Shown: piece after piece, positions 25,067 through 33,384 of the stretch
Numbering within the stretch: position 1 is the first letter of the stretch
Layout: each line of letters begins with the position of its first letter
The notes under the pieces: generated by a model
What the model was told of the DNA's origin: nothing
Seen by the model: the letters and a program-made list of their open reading frames with translations, nothing else
Databases searched by the model: none
Made by a program: the position numbers and the translations under genes
Source: Lachnospiraceae bacterium
GTDB lineage: Bacteria; Bacillota; Clostridia; Lachnospirales; Lachnospiraceae
Direction of reading: 5' to 3'
Length of the DNA stretch: 44,897 bases
NCBI GenBank assembly: GCA_015056765.1
Contig: SVFQ01000019.1
Coordinates: 1-44,897 of the forward strand

Positions 25067-26145
25067 TATGCTGCCTCCTTTCGTGTAAAGATTTTCTTCG
25101 TACCTGCTGATAGGGTCTCACGTACCTTTGGTGCGGAGAAGACTACCAGAAGGATAACAACTACTGCTTTGTAAGCTGCCAGTGCGTCAGACTGCACATC
25201 GAACTTATAAAGAGTCGTAGTAAGGAACTGGATTACATAGGCTCCAAGGATGGAAGCCCACATGTTAAACTTACCGCCGGATAAAGAATTTCCGCCAAGG
25301 GCTACTGCCAGGATGGCATCCATTTCGATATCCTTTGCGATAACGGAGTAGTTAATGGTAGAAAGACGGCTTACCTTAATCAAGGCTGCTACTGCTACGC
25401 AAAGTCCTAAGATGACAAAGGTCAGAATCTTCATGGCTGTTGGGTTGATACCATTCAATCTGGATGATTTCTCATTGATACCTACCGCCTGGGTATACAG
25501 GCCCAGATTGGTGAATTTCAAAATCAGGGCAATCACCACAATACAGATGGCTACGATAAATACTGTAGTGGGAATGGGAATACCCGGAATGAAACCACCA
25601 TAATATCCGAACTTCGGATCCGGTACGATAGGAAGCTCATTATTATTGATCCAGGCAGCGATGGAACGTCCTGCTGTAAAAAGAATCAAGGTAGCAATCA
25701 TAGGCTGGATTTTGAAAATCGCAACCAATACGCCATTGAAGGCGCCGCACAGCATACCCACCAGACAAGCCACCAGGAAAGCTACCCAAATGGGTGTAGC
25801 AATGTGATCCGGTCTGGATACACCACCGCACAACACGTGAAGCATAGCAGATCCGGCAATGGCTATGGTGGCGCCCACGGAGATATCCTGTCCTCCGGTA
25901 GCTGCTGTAACAAGTGTCATGCCGATTGCCAAAATAGCCAGCTCAGAGCCGTAGTCTAAAATGGTAATGAGATATCCGGACAAAACCGGGTTTCCGGCAT
26001 TATTTAGTCCCAATGTGACTTTGAAAAAGCCGGGATCTACAATTAGATTAATCACTGCAAGAAGTACCAGGGCCAAAATCGGAATAAACATCTGATTGGA
26101 CACCAGTCTTCTCCATAAACTGATTTTACTTTTGCTATTACTCAT
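25066..26145 (-). CDS. Sugar ABC transporter permease (YtfT-like)
   Basis: First permease of the importer, 359 residues, with BPD_transp_2 topology. It has TAATGGQDISVGATIAIAG, QPMIATLILFTAGRSIA, the coupling-loop-like QAVGINEKSSRLNGIN and ALGGNSLSGGKFNMWAS. The frame is open six codons further upstream at a TTG, but ATG 26145 follows GGGGGAGAAG and lies one base after the ATPase stop. It overlaps the second permease by one base. Confidence 0.92.
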   Translation of the reverse strand: MSNSKSKISLWRRLVSNQMFIPILALVLLAVINLIVDPGFFKVTLGLNNAGNPVLSGYLITILDYGSELAILAIGMTLVTAATGGQDISVGATIAIAGSAMLHVLCGGVSRPDHIATPIWVAFLVACLVGMLCGAFNGVLVAIFKIQPMIATLILFTAGRSIAAWINNNELPIVPDPKFGYYGGFIPGIPIPTTVFIVAICIVVIALILKFTNLGLYTQAVGINEKSSRLNGINPTAMKILTFVILGLCVAVAALIKVSRLSTINYSVIAKDIEMDAILAVALGGNSLSGGKFNMWASILGAYVIQFLTTTLYKFDVQSDALAAYKAVVVILLVVFSAPKVRETLSAGTKKIFTRKEAA

Positions 26146-26146
26146 G

Positions 26147-27655
26147 TCACTTCTCCCCCGCAATGGTACTCATAATCTTGCTCTGAGTCAGGTCATCGCC
26201 GGTCAGCTCACCTACCACCTTCCGGTCTCTCATCACCATGAGTCTGGAGCAGGTTCTCAGCATTTCGTCTGTCTCAGAGGAGATAAAGGTTACACTCATA
26301 CCTTCGCTTGCCAGTTCCAAAACCAGCTTCTGAATATCTACCTTTGTACCTACGTCGATACCTCTGGTAGGCTCATCCAAAATCAGATATTCCGGGTGCA
26401 TCAAAAGCCATCTGGCCAGGATTACTTTCTGCTGATTACCACCGGACAAAGATTTAATCGGGGTATCTGCAGAAGCAGTTTTGATGTTCAATTTCTTGAT
26501 ATACTCATCTGCAAAGGCATAGGCTTTTGCTTTGGAGAAAGGTTTGAAGAAACCGGTCAGCACCTGCAATGCCAAAATAATATTATCTCGAACAGACAAA
26601 TCTCCGATGATACCATCTACCTTACGATCTTCCGGCAGATAAGCAATGCCGTTTTTCATCGCTTCTCTCGGCTTTGTGATATTCACCGTCTTGCCATGTA
26701 TTTTTTTCTCTCCTTTTAGAACACGGTCTGCGCCAAAGATGGCTCTAACGCATTCGCTTCGGCCGGAACCAAGAAGTCCGGTAAAGCCATTTACTTCACC
26801 TTTCTTGATGTAGAAATCAAAAGGCTCGATACCGGCATCGCTCTGCAAACCAGTAGCCTCAAAGACTCTTTCTTCCTTGTCTTCACCGGTATATGCCCCT
26901 TGTTCTCCTTTGATATCGGATAGGTCATCCATCTCCTTACCAAGCATCTTGGCTACCAGTTGTACTCTGGGAAGGTCTTTGATTTCGTACTCTCCAACCA
27001 GCTGTCCATCTCGAAGTACTGTGATTTTATCGCATACCTCATACACCTGGTCTAAAAAGTGTGTAACAAAGATAATACCAACGCCTGTGGCTTTCAGTTC
27101 TCGCATAAAGCCAAAGAGTTTTTCCACTTCCTGCTCATCCAACGAGGAAGTAGGCTCGTCCAATATGAGGACCTTACATTCCATATCCACAGCTCTTGCT
27201 ATGGCTACCATCTGCTGCACTGCTATGGAACAGTTGGATAACTGCATGGTGGCTTTAGCCGGAATGTCTAATTTCTTTAAAAGTTCATCTGCCGCACGAT
27301 TACGCTCTTTCCAATTGGTAAAAGCACCTTTTTCTCGTCCGATAAAAAGATTCTCTGCCACGGTCAGATTCGGACACAGAGTGATTTCCTGATACACTGT
27401 ACTGATACCCAACCTCTGTGCATCCTGCGGGGAGTGTATTTGCACTTCTCCCTGTCCACTTAAGCTGATGGTTCCACCGTCCTTTGCGTAAACGCCGGTG
27501 AGAACCTTAATCAGTGTAGATTTTCCTGCACCGTTTTCCCCCATCAGCGCATGGATTTCGCCCTTATTCAGATTGAAATCCACCCCCTGTAATGCTCGTA
27601 CCCCGGGGAATACTTTATCGATGTCTCGCATCTCCAGTACACGATTTTCTTCCAT
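26147..27655 (-). CDS. Sugar ABC transporter ATP-binding protein (YtfR-like)
   Basis: A 502-residue duplicated ATPase that powers the importer. The N-terminal half has Walker A MGENGAGKSTL (about 38-48) and Walker B VLILDEPTSSLD, with a diverged signature (LSNCSIAVQQ). The C-terminal half has a degenerate Walker A (LLGSGRSE), a full signature LSGGNQQKV and DEPTRGIDVG. One full and one degenerate site is normal for sugar ATPases of the RbsA/MglA/YtfR group. It lies 103 bases after the first binding-protein gene, with a hairpin between them. Confidence 0.94.
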   Translation of the reverse strand: MEENRVLEMRDIDKVFPGVRALQGVDFNLNKGEIHALMGENGAGKSTLIKVLTGVYAKDGGTISLSGQGEVQIHSPQDAQRLGISTVYQEITLCPNLTVAENLFIGREKGAFTNWKERNRAADELLKKLDIPAKATMQLSNCSIAVQQMVAIARAVDMECKVLILDEPTSSLDEQEVEKLFGFMRELKATGVGIIFVTHFLDQVYEVCDKITVLRDGQLVGEYEIKDLPRVQLVAKMLGKEMDDLSDIKGEQGAYTGEDKEERVFEATGLQSDAGIEPFDFYIKKGEVNGFTGLLGSGRSECVRAIFGADRVLKGEKKIHGKTVNITKPREAMKNGIAYLPEDRKVDGIIGDLSVRDNIILALQVLTGFFKPFSKAKAYAFADEYIKKLNIKTASADTPIKSLSGGNQQKVILARWLLMHPEYLILDEPTRGIDVGTKVDIQKLVLELASEGMSVTFISSETDEMLRTCSRLMVMRDRKVVGELTGDDLTQSKIMSTIAGEK

Positions 27656-27681
27656 CGCTTTACCTCGTTTTCTTTACTCAT

Positions 27682-27722
27682 AAAAGGCGATGCGGTCGTC
27701 TTTTGAACGAAGCCGCACCGCC
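27682..27722 (-). terminator. Partial terminator between binding protein and ATPase genes
   Basis: A 10-bp GC-rich stem with one A-C mismatch (27686-27695 with 27713-27722) is followed on the minus strand by TTTTATG. Such partial terminators or 3' stabilisers commonly keep the binding protein more abundant than the membrane parts. Confidence 0.6.
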
Positions 27723-27758
27723 TACTAAGTTCTTTTACGTCTAGGGAATGTCTACGGA

Positions 27759-28820
27759 TTAGATACCGAATTCATCCACATCTGCCTGTGTGATTGTAGA
27801 AGCATCAAAGCCTTTTTCAATCATGATGACTGTCTTCTCAGAGAGTGTTCCGCCACTTTCTAATGTTTTGATGATTTCATCAATGTAGCTAGCCTGGAAT
27901 GGGTTGCACTGGCCATCATAGTTCCAGTTCTGTGCAAGCAGTTCTTCCAGAGCCCATTTGTTGCAGTCAAAGCCCATAACGATGACGTCTTTGCCTACAC
28001 CGTGGGAGATACCAGCTGCATCAAGAGCTGCTACAGCACCTTTTGCCATATCGTCGTTTTCAGCGTAGATTACGTTGAATTCTGTACCTGCATCGATTAC
28101 AGACTGTACGATCTGCTGTGCTTTTTCAGCGTTCCATTCAGCTGTCTGCTGTTTTACGATATTCCAGTTGTCTTCTGCTGCTACTTTTTCATCCAGTGCA
28201 CCGGAACGTCCCTGCTGAGCAGCGGAGCCCATAACACCCTGAATGTGAATTACGTTTACTTTATCAAGGCCCTGGCTAGCAAGCCAATCTACTGCAGTCT
28301 GGCCTTCTTTTGCCATATCAGATACGATGGAAGCTTCATATAAGCTTGGATCAGCATCGATGGTTCTATCGAAAAGAATAACTTTTACGCCGGCATCCTG
28401 AGCATCTTTCAATACAGAATCCCAACCTGCTGTATCAGCTGCGGAAAGAAGTAAGTAATCTACTTCGTCCTGAATGAAGTTCTGAGCGAACTGAATCTGC
28501 TCATCATTCTTTAAGCTGTATGCGAAGGAAGCGTCATAGCCGTTTTCTTCACAGAACATTTTTTTCAGGTCAGCGTCGTTTGCTGTACGATAACCGGATT
28601 CGTTAGGATCGTTGTTGATGATACCTACTTTAATCAGTTCACCGCTAGCTGCAGGTGCTTCTGCTTCAGCAGGAGCTGCTTCTTCTGCAGGTGCTGCTTC
28701 TTCTGCTGCCGGAGTTGCCTCTGCTGCAGGTGCTTCTGCTGCAGGTGCTGCGCCACCGCATCCAACTAAGCTAAGTGCCATAGCACTAGCTGCCAACATT
28801 GTTACGACTTTTCTCTTCAT
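27759..28820 (-). CDS. Sugar-binding lipoprotein (galactofuranose type), first copy
   Basis: A 353-residue lipoprotein with signal MKRKVVTMLAASAMALSLVGC (lipobox LVGC, Cys about 21), then an Ala/Glu/Pro-rich linker of about 35 residues built from AAPAEE-like repeats. The type 1 binding domain follows, with VGIINNDPNESGYRTANDAD, DYLLLSAADTAGWDSVLKDA and VKVILFDRTID. The linker probably spans the wall. It resembles YtfQ but departs from it in the first ligand-contact strand (NNDPNESGYR instead of FSQxGxESxWR), so the ligand may differ. It is the first operon gene, with AGGAGG upstream. A TAGAAT at about 28876-28881 may be its -10. Confidence 0.91.
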   Translation of the reverse strand: MKRKVVTMLAASAMALSLVGCGGAAPAAEAPAAEATPAAEEAAPAEEAAPAEAEAPAASGELIKVGIINNDPNESGYRTANDADLKKMFCEENGYDASFAYSLKNDEQIQFAQNFIQDEVDYLLLSAADTAGWDSVLKDAQDAGVKVILFDRTIDADPSLYEASIVSDMAKEGQTAVDWLASQGLDKVNVIHIQGVMGSAAQQGRSGALDEKVAAEDNWNIVKQQTAEWNAEKAQQIVQSVIDAGTEFNVIYAENDDMAKGAVAALDAAGISHGVGKDVIVMGFDCNKWALEELLAQNWNYDGQCNPFQASYIDEIIKTLESGGTLSEKTVIMIEKGFDASTITQADVDEFGI

Positions 28821-28897
28821 TTGTTTTTCATCCTCCTAATCTTGTCTGTAAAAGGACTATCCCCTTACAAGTTTTATTCTAGGAGAAAGGCGCATAA

Positions 28898-28936
28898 AAA
28901 AAATTGCACTTTTTTGGGAAAGAAGTGCAATTTTTT
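28898..28936 (-). terminator. Terminator after the histidine kinase gene
   Basis: A 14-bp A/T-rich stem (28898-28911 with 28923-28936, core ATTGCACTT) is followed on the minus strand by eight T. It separates the regulatory operon from the transporter operon. Confidence 0.85.
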
Positions 28937-28955
28937 ATGAAGAATTTATTTTGGT

Positions 28956-30284
28956 TCATTTTTCTACGATTTCGGTTAAGATTTTTGGCAAACGAACTGT
29001 CACCACGGTACCTTTTTCGAATTCACTTTCCAGATAGATACCGTAGGAACCGCCGTAGGTTAGGCGAATTCGCTCATTGATATTATAAAGGCCATAGATA
29101 CTGCTTTCTTCCGGCGTAGCTTCCCGAAGGCCTCTCTCTACTTCCGCCTTTCGTTCCTTCGTCATACCCATGCCATCGTCTATGACTTTTAATAGGATGC
29201 AGTCCTCTTTGTTTTCTCCGGATACGATAATCTTTCCGCCACCGCGCCTGTTCTTAATCCCGTGATAGAGGGCGTTTTCCACCAGGGGTTGCAGCGTAAT
29301 CTTCGGAATGCGGTACTCAAAGATATCCTCCGGAACAGAAATCTCATAACTTAAAATATCCTGATAACGAATCTGCTGGATTTCCAGATAGCTTCGCACG
29401 TGCTGCAATTCCTCCCGAATGGTGATAATCTCTTTTCCGCGATTTAGGGAGGTGCGGAAAAAGTCTGATAAAGAGCCTACCATGCTGACTACCTGTTTTT
29501 GATTGCCGGCTTCCGCAGACCATACGATGGCATCCAGGGTGTTATACAAAAAGTGCGGATTGATCTGGGCTTGCAGCAAATCCAGTTCCGCTTTCCGAAG
29601 CCTTTTCTGCTCTCTGGTGACCTGCTTCTTGATGGGCCTTGTAATCCAAATGGGGGCCAGCAAAGAGATGATAAAAATCAGCCCCAGCACCACCACCAGA
29701 ATGATGACCGACAGCTGGATGGTCCTCACTAAGATAGCCCTGTTTTCTGTCTGGGCAATCTGCAACTGCTTATTCTCGTAATAGATGTATTCGTTAATGG
29801 ACTCCTGAATCAGACCTGTTACGATTTGCACGTCATTTTCCCAAATCAGGATGTTATCTTCATAGCAATCCTCCCGCTGCAGGTTGGCCTTGATGTGCTC
29901 CGTGTACTGTTCCAGATTATTCAGATACTTCTCTGCGCTTTCCAGACGGCGCATATTGGCCTGATTAAAGGTATAGTCCTTTAGATTCTCTACCACGCGA
30001 CGGGCATCGGATAAAAGGACAGGCAGATTTGTTTCCTCCGGAGATACATTACCTACAATCAAGAGATAGGTCTCGTAGTCGAAATCATTTTTAAAGTCCA
30101 AGCTGAACTCGCTGGCCAGTACCACAGAGTTTAGCATCTCATCATACCTGGCAGAGATGGACTGGAGATTATAAAAAGCAAACAGAATAAAAATGATATT
30201 CGGCAGCAGCAACACCAAATAGGAAATACGTATCTTGGTGGTTAAAGAAGAAAACCTGCTTTTTACTTTTCCAAGGAATTTCAT
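28956..30284 (-). CDS. YesM-like sensor histidine kinase
   Basis: A 442-residue sensor with a membrane helix (about 20-40), an extracellular helical domain of about 140 residues, a second helix (about 188-213), and a His_kinase/HATPase_c module. The phosphorylated His is about 244 in AQINPHFLYNTLD. ATP-binding motifs are NALYHGIKNRRGGG and DDGMGM. Family members work with AraC-type response regulators to control sugar importers. The start overlaps the regulator gene's stop (ATGA). The partner is the upstream regulator, and the adjacent YtfQRT-like importer is the likely target. Confidence 0.93.
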   Translation of the reverse strand: MKFLGKVKSRFSSLTTKIRISYLVLLLPNIIFILFAFYNLQSISARYDEMLNSVVLASEFSLDFKNDFDYETYLLIVGNVSPEETNLPVLLSDARRVVENLKDYTFNQANMRRLESAEKYLNNLEQYTEHIKANLQREDCYEDNILIWENDVQIVTGLIQESINEYIYYENKQLQIAQTENRAILVRTIQLSVIILVVVLGLIFIISLLAPIWITRPIKKQVTREQKRLRKAELDLLQAQINPHFLYNTLDAIVWSAEAGNQKQVVSMVGSLSDFFRTSLNRGKEIITIREELQHVRSYLEIQQIRYQDILSYEISVPEDIFEYRIPKITLQPLVENALYHGIKNRRGGGKIIVSGENKEDCILLKVIDDGMGMTKERKAEVERGLREATPEESSIYGLYNINERIRLTYGGSYGIYLESEFEKGTVVTVRLPKILTEIVEK

Positions 30285-31912
30285 GCCTCTTCCTCTCCTG
30301 CCTTTAAGCCTCTATACTGTGTCGGGGTAGTCCCCTGGGTTTTCTTAAATAAATACGAAAAATAATGGGAATCCTTGTATCCTACCAAAGACCCGATTTC
30401 ATTGGTCTTTTTCGTGGTCTGACGCAGCAAATCCTTTGCCTTTTCCATGCGATAATCCGTCAGATACTTGATGAAGGGCTGACCGGTCTCCTGACTAAAC
30501 ACGGCACTTAAATGGTTGGAAGAAAAGTTTACGCTTTTCGCCACTTGATTTAAGGACAGCTCCTCCTCTCCATAATGCTCTTCGATATACAGAATCACCC
30601 TGCGCACCACATCATGATACTTGCTTTTGGCGTGCTCTTCTCGTATGGAAATGGCCCTTTGCAATATGGTTTCCATGTAGGTCTTTGCAGACTTTTCATC
30701 TGCCAAAATCCGAAATGTAGGCTCCTCTAAATCAAGGTCCCCCTCTTTGACTTCCAGCTCCTTTTGGGCAAAGTCCAAAGCTGCCAAATACAGGTCCATG
30801 GCCACATACTGCCGAAACATCTTGGACTGCATGGCTTTCGGACCTAGGGTCTTATAGAATTCCTCCAGGAAAAAGCTTACCTCAACCGACTCCCCACGTC
30901 TTAAGAATTCCAAAAGTTGTCTACGATCCAGCTGCTTGGCCCCGGTTTCTGAAACACGTATATCCTGCTCCCCTTCCCCTGCGGAAGATTCTGTAGTGGT
31001 AACGTCATCTCCATAAAAGAAACCATTCTCCTCAGTCAGATACAAATGTGCATAGGCTCGTCCTGCTTCCTGATAACAGCGAGGAATCTCCGTGATACGG
31101 CCCACCACAGAGCTGATACCACCAAAGTATCGCAGCTGGGGCATAGGGTAAAAGATGGCCTTCAGGACTTTGATAAAATCCTTAACAGACTGCTCTACCG
31201 CTTCTTTTGATTCTCCTTTAAAGAGCACCGCCTTACCTTCTAAATGCATATCAAACAGCACCGCATCATACTGCTTTGCTGCCTCTTCTATCTTCTGCAC
31301 CACCTTTTGTACACTGCCGGAGTACTCCCCGATTTCATGCCGCTTGGACCATACTTTCAAAAGCAGCAGGCTATACTGCATACCGGAAATCTCGATATTT
31401 AATTTTCTGGAATCCTCTAAGATTTCAGAAAGCTCCTTTTCGCCGGTTACCAGATTACGGAAAAATTCCTGCTTTTCCAGCTGCTCACGTTCTTCCATTT
31501 CAGCAGCGTATTTTCTGGCTAGAGACCGCTCTTCTTCACGCTCTCTGATTTTCTCTGCTACAATATCGATTTCTTTTAGGAGATTATCGCCACTAATGGG
31601 CTTAGATAAATATCTGGAAACCCCGATTTGGATAGCTTCCTGTGCAAAAGCAAACTCTTCATAACCGGTGAGCAAAATAATCTCAATCGCCGGAAATTCA
31701 GACTTGATTAACCTGCTTAAAGAAAGCCCATCCATAAAGGGCATTTTGATATCCGCGATCAGGATATCCGGTTGACTTTTTTGAATCATGGAATAAGCCA
31801 TCTCCCCATCTCCTGCTTCCCCGCAGAATTCGTAGCCATGGCCCTTCCAATCAATATTGTTCTTAATCCCTTCTCTGACGACAAATTCGTCTTCTGCCAA
31901 AAACACCTTCAT
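30281..31912 (-). CDS. YesN-like AraC-family response regulator
   Basis: A 543-residue regulator with a receiver domain at 1-120 (acidic EDE at 7-9, phospho-acceptor Asp54 in IADIKMPFMDG, Lys about 104 in SKPI). A long central region of about 300 residues has predicted coiled-coil stretches (REREEERSLARKYAAEMEER). The C-terminal AraC DNA-binding domain (about 440-540) has LSLNQVAKSVNFSSNHLSAV and VGYKDSHYFSYLFKK. It most likely activates the adjacent sugar importer genes. It is followed, overlapping, by the kinase gene and preceded by a binding lipoprotein gene. Confidence 0.94.
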   Translation of the reverse strand: MKVFLAEDEFVVREGIKNNIDWKGHGYEFCGEAGDGEMAYSMIQKSQPDILIADIKMPFMDGLSLSRLIKSEFPAIEIILLTGYEEFAFAQEAIQIGVSRYLSKPISGDNLLKEIDIVAEKIREREEERSLARKYAAEMEEREQLEKQEFFRNLVTGEKELSEILEDSRKLNIEISGMQYSLLLLKVWSKRHEIGEYSGSVQKVVQKIEEAAKQYDAVLFDMHLEGKAVLFKGESKEAVEQSVKDFIKVLKAIFYPMPQLRYFGGISSVVGRITEIPRCYQEAGRAYAHLYLTEENGFFYGDDVTTTESSAGEGEQDIRVSETGAKQLDRRQLLEFLRRGESVEVSFFLEEFYKTLGPKAMQSKMFRQYVAMDLYLAALDFAQKELEVKEGDLDLEEPTFRILADEKSAKTYMETILQRAISIREEHAKSKYHDVVRRVILYIEEHYGEEELSLNQVAKSVNFSSNHLSAVFSQETGQPFIKYLTDYRMEKAKDLLRQTTKKTNEIGSLVGYKDSHYFSYLFKKTQGTTPTQYRGLKAGEEEA

Positions 31913-31935
31913 GTCATCCCCCCTAATGTTTTCTG

Positions 31936-32958
31936 CTAATTATGCTTTTCAAGCTCCCATTCCCATTCATACACGAAGCTGTCTTCCTCTTTTCCGGCCT
32001 GCCAAATATCGAAAGGAAGGAGATATACCCTTGGGTAATCACCATTTCCCTCTAAATCCTTTCGAATGGACCTGCGGAAATACTGCTCCGACAAAACCTG
32101 CTGCATGTCCCTACTTACACAGAAATCCACGAATTTCTGCGCATTCTCTAAGTGCGGTGCATGCTTTGCAATAGCTACCCCATCCGGCACACAAATGACC
32201 CCTTCCGTGGGATACACAATATCAATGTGACTACCGGCTGCCATCTCCTTTAAAGCCATCTGCTCTAAACAAATGGCAATCTTGCCATCTTTGTTTTTCA
32301 ACTTCGTTAAAACACTGGAAGTACCGGCAGTTTCTTTTCCCCTTAGCTGGGCTGCAAACTTAGGCATGAACACATCCCTATCTTCCCCAAAAAGCTGCTC
32401 TAGCCCTGATAAAATCGCATAGCTGGTACCGGAACTGATGGGACTGGCAAAAATAATCTCCCCACGCCACTTCTCAACTAAAAGATCTGACCAGCTGGAC
32501 GGCGCCTCTTCCGGTGACACCAAATCTGTATTATAAGCGATTACAATCGGCAAAACCGTAAAAGGAGTCCACTCACCCTTCTTGGATCGATACCTACTTT
32601 GTAAAGACCTGGTATGCTTAGAATAGTAGGGCTCGAAGTACCCCTTGTAGGACTCTAAAAGCTCGATGCCTCCACCAAACATGATGTCCACTTCGCCGCT
32701 CTCTGTCAGCAAAGCAAACTCATCAAGCATCTCCTTGGAACCACCGGAATGAGCCTCCACATGAATACCGTACTCTCTTTCAAACTGCTTAAAAACAGCA
32801 TTCTGGATGTCAGAAGGATGACTGGTAAATACAATCAGCGCATCCTCTCGATTCACGCTGGTAATATGTTCCGTCTCCAAACATCCGGAAAGTACCGTAG
32901 TCATGAGACATAAAAGCGATATCATTATGCAATTCCTTATCAGTCCTCTACACTTCAT
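31936..32958 (-). CDS. Extracellular solute-binding lipoprotein near the two-component genes
   Basis: A 340-residue type 2 binding protein of the iron/polyamine-like class (AfuA/FbpA relatives). It has lipobox LSGC (Cys about 25), LIVFTSHPSDIQNAVFKQFE, VDIMFGGGIELLESY, a central APSSWSDLL and PDGVAIAKHAPHLENAQKFV. No permease or ATPase for such a protein is nearby. It lies 23 bases upstream of the response regulator gene in the same direction, so it may feed a ligand signal to the kinase. Start choice: ATG 32958 gives a proper K/R-containing signal but sits at the predicted transcription start; ATG 32925 has a ribosome site (AAGGA) but no basic n-region. Confidence 0.87.
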   Translation of the reverse strand: MKCRGLIRNCIMISLLCLMTTVLSGCLETEHITSVNREDALIVFTSHPSDIQNAVFKQFEREYGIHVEAHSGGSKEMLDEFALLTESGEVDIMFGGGIELLESYKGYFEPYYSKHTRSLQSRYRSKKGEWTPFTVLPIVIAYNTDLVSPEEAPSSWSDLLVEKWRGEIIFASPISSGTSYAILSGLEQLFGEDRDVFMPKFAAQLRGKETAGTSSVLTKLKNKDGKIAICLEQMALKEMAAGSHIDIVYPTEGVICVPDGVAIAKHAPHLENAQKFVDFCVSRDMQQVLSEQYFRRSIRKDLEGNGDYPRVYLLPFDIWQAGKEEDSFVYEWEWELEKHN

Positions 32959-32964
32959 AGCACT

Positions 32965-32973
32965 ATTATATCA
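32965..32973 (-). promoter_or_regulatory. Extended -10 promoter of the binding protein-kinase operon
   Basis: Minus strand TGATATAAT (TATAAT at 32965-32970). No clear -35 lies at the usual distance. The TATAAT ends 6 bases before ATG 32958, so the transcript would begin at or beside that start codon. Confidence 0.6.
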
Positions 32974-32985
32974 ATCCATAAGATT

Positions 32986-33154
32986 TTTTCCACAAAGACA
33001 AAAAAAGAGAAATTTTGGTAAAAATGTACAAAACAAATATTCCATTTTCCCATGTGGATAACTTTTCAACCCCTAAAAAAATCCGTGGACATTGTGGATA
33101 ACTTCGTGTATAAGTCCATTTTTAAACAAATTCGCCTCAAATTTCTGTGGATAA
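32986..33154 (-). other. DnaA-box cluster
   Basis: Three perfect copies of the DnaA box TTATCCACA on the minus strand (33053-33061, 33093-33101, 33146-33154), all in the same orientation. A 7-of-9 copy lies at 33105-33113, and an 8-of-9 copy in the opposite orientation at 32986-32994 (TTTTCCACA on the plus strand). The surrounding DNA is A/T-rich and carries no gene. Neither dnaA nor dnaN is near, so this is not the usual chromosomal origin. It may titrate DnaA or regulate a neighbouring gene. Confidence 0.7.
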
Positions 33155-33257
33155 ACATCGTTTGACTATTCTCTTTATTACATTAAATTGTCAGAATTTA
33201 ATTTTTTTTCGTCATATCTCACAATCTTACATCCACACATGCCCCTTTCACAGCTCT

Positions 33258-33378
33258 CACGCCCCTTGACAAGACGCTTTTTTTGCGATTTTCCGAAACG
33301 CCCTGTGGCCCCTTCGGGCGTTTTGGGGAAAGGGCAAAAAAATCCCCTTGTCAGGCTGCGAGAGCGAGACAAGGGGAT
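33258..33378. repeat. Large imperfect palindrome
   Basis: The left arm (about 33265-33303, with TTGACAAG, seven T, GCG, TTTTCC, AAACGCCC) and the inverted right arm (about 33315-33355, with CTGACAAG, seven T, GCCC, TTTCCCC, AAACGCCC) match imperfectly around a centre near 33309. The right arm also contains the terminator of the wall hydrolase gene. Small reading frames on both strands here are products of the symmetry. The stretch 32959-33384 has no gene. Confidence 0.6.
33336..33378 (-). terminator. Terminator of the NlpC/P60 gene
   Basis: An 11-bp perfect stem (33342-33352 with 33368-33378, ATCCCCTTGTC) has a 15-base loop and is followed on the minus strand by seven T. It begins 6 bases after the stop codon. 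Confidence 0.9.
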
Positions 33379-33384
33379 GTGTGA

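Noticed and set aside
32986..33154. Chromosomal origin of replication
   Set aside because: Despite perfect DnaA boxes, neither dnaA, dnaN, recF, rpmH nor gyrase genes are nearby and no clear unwinding element was identified.
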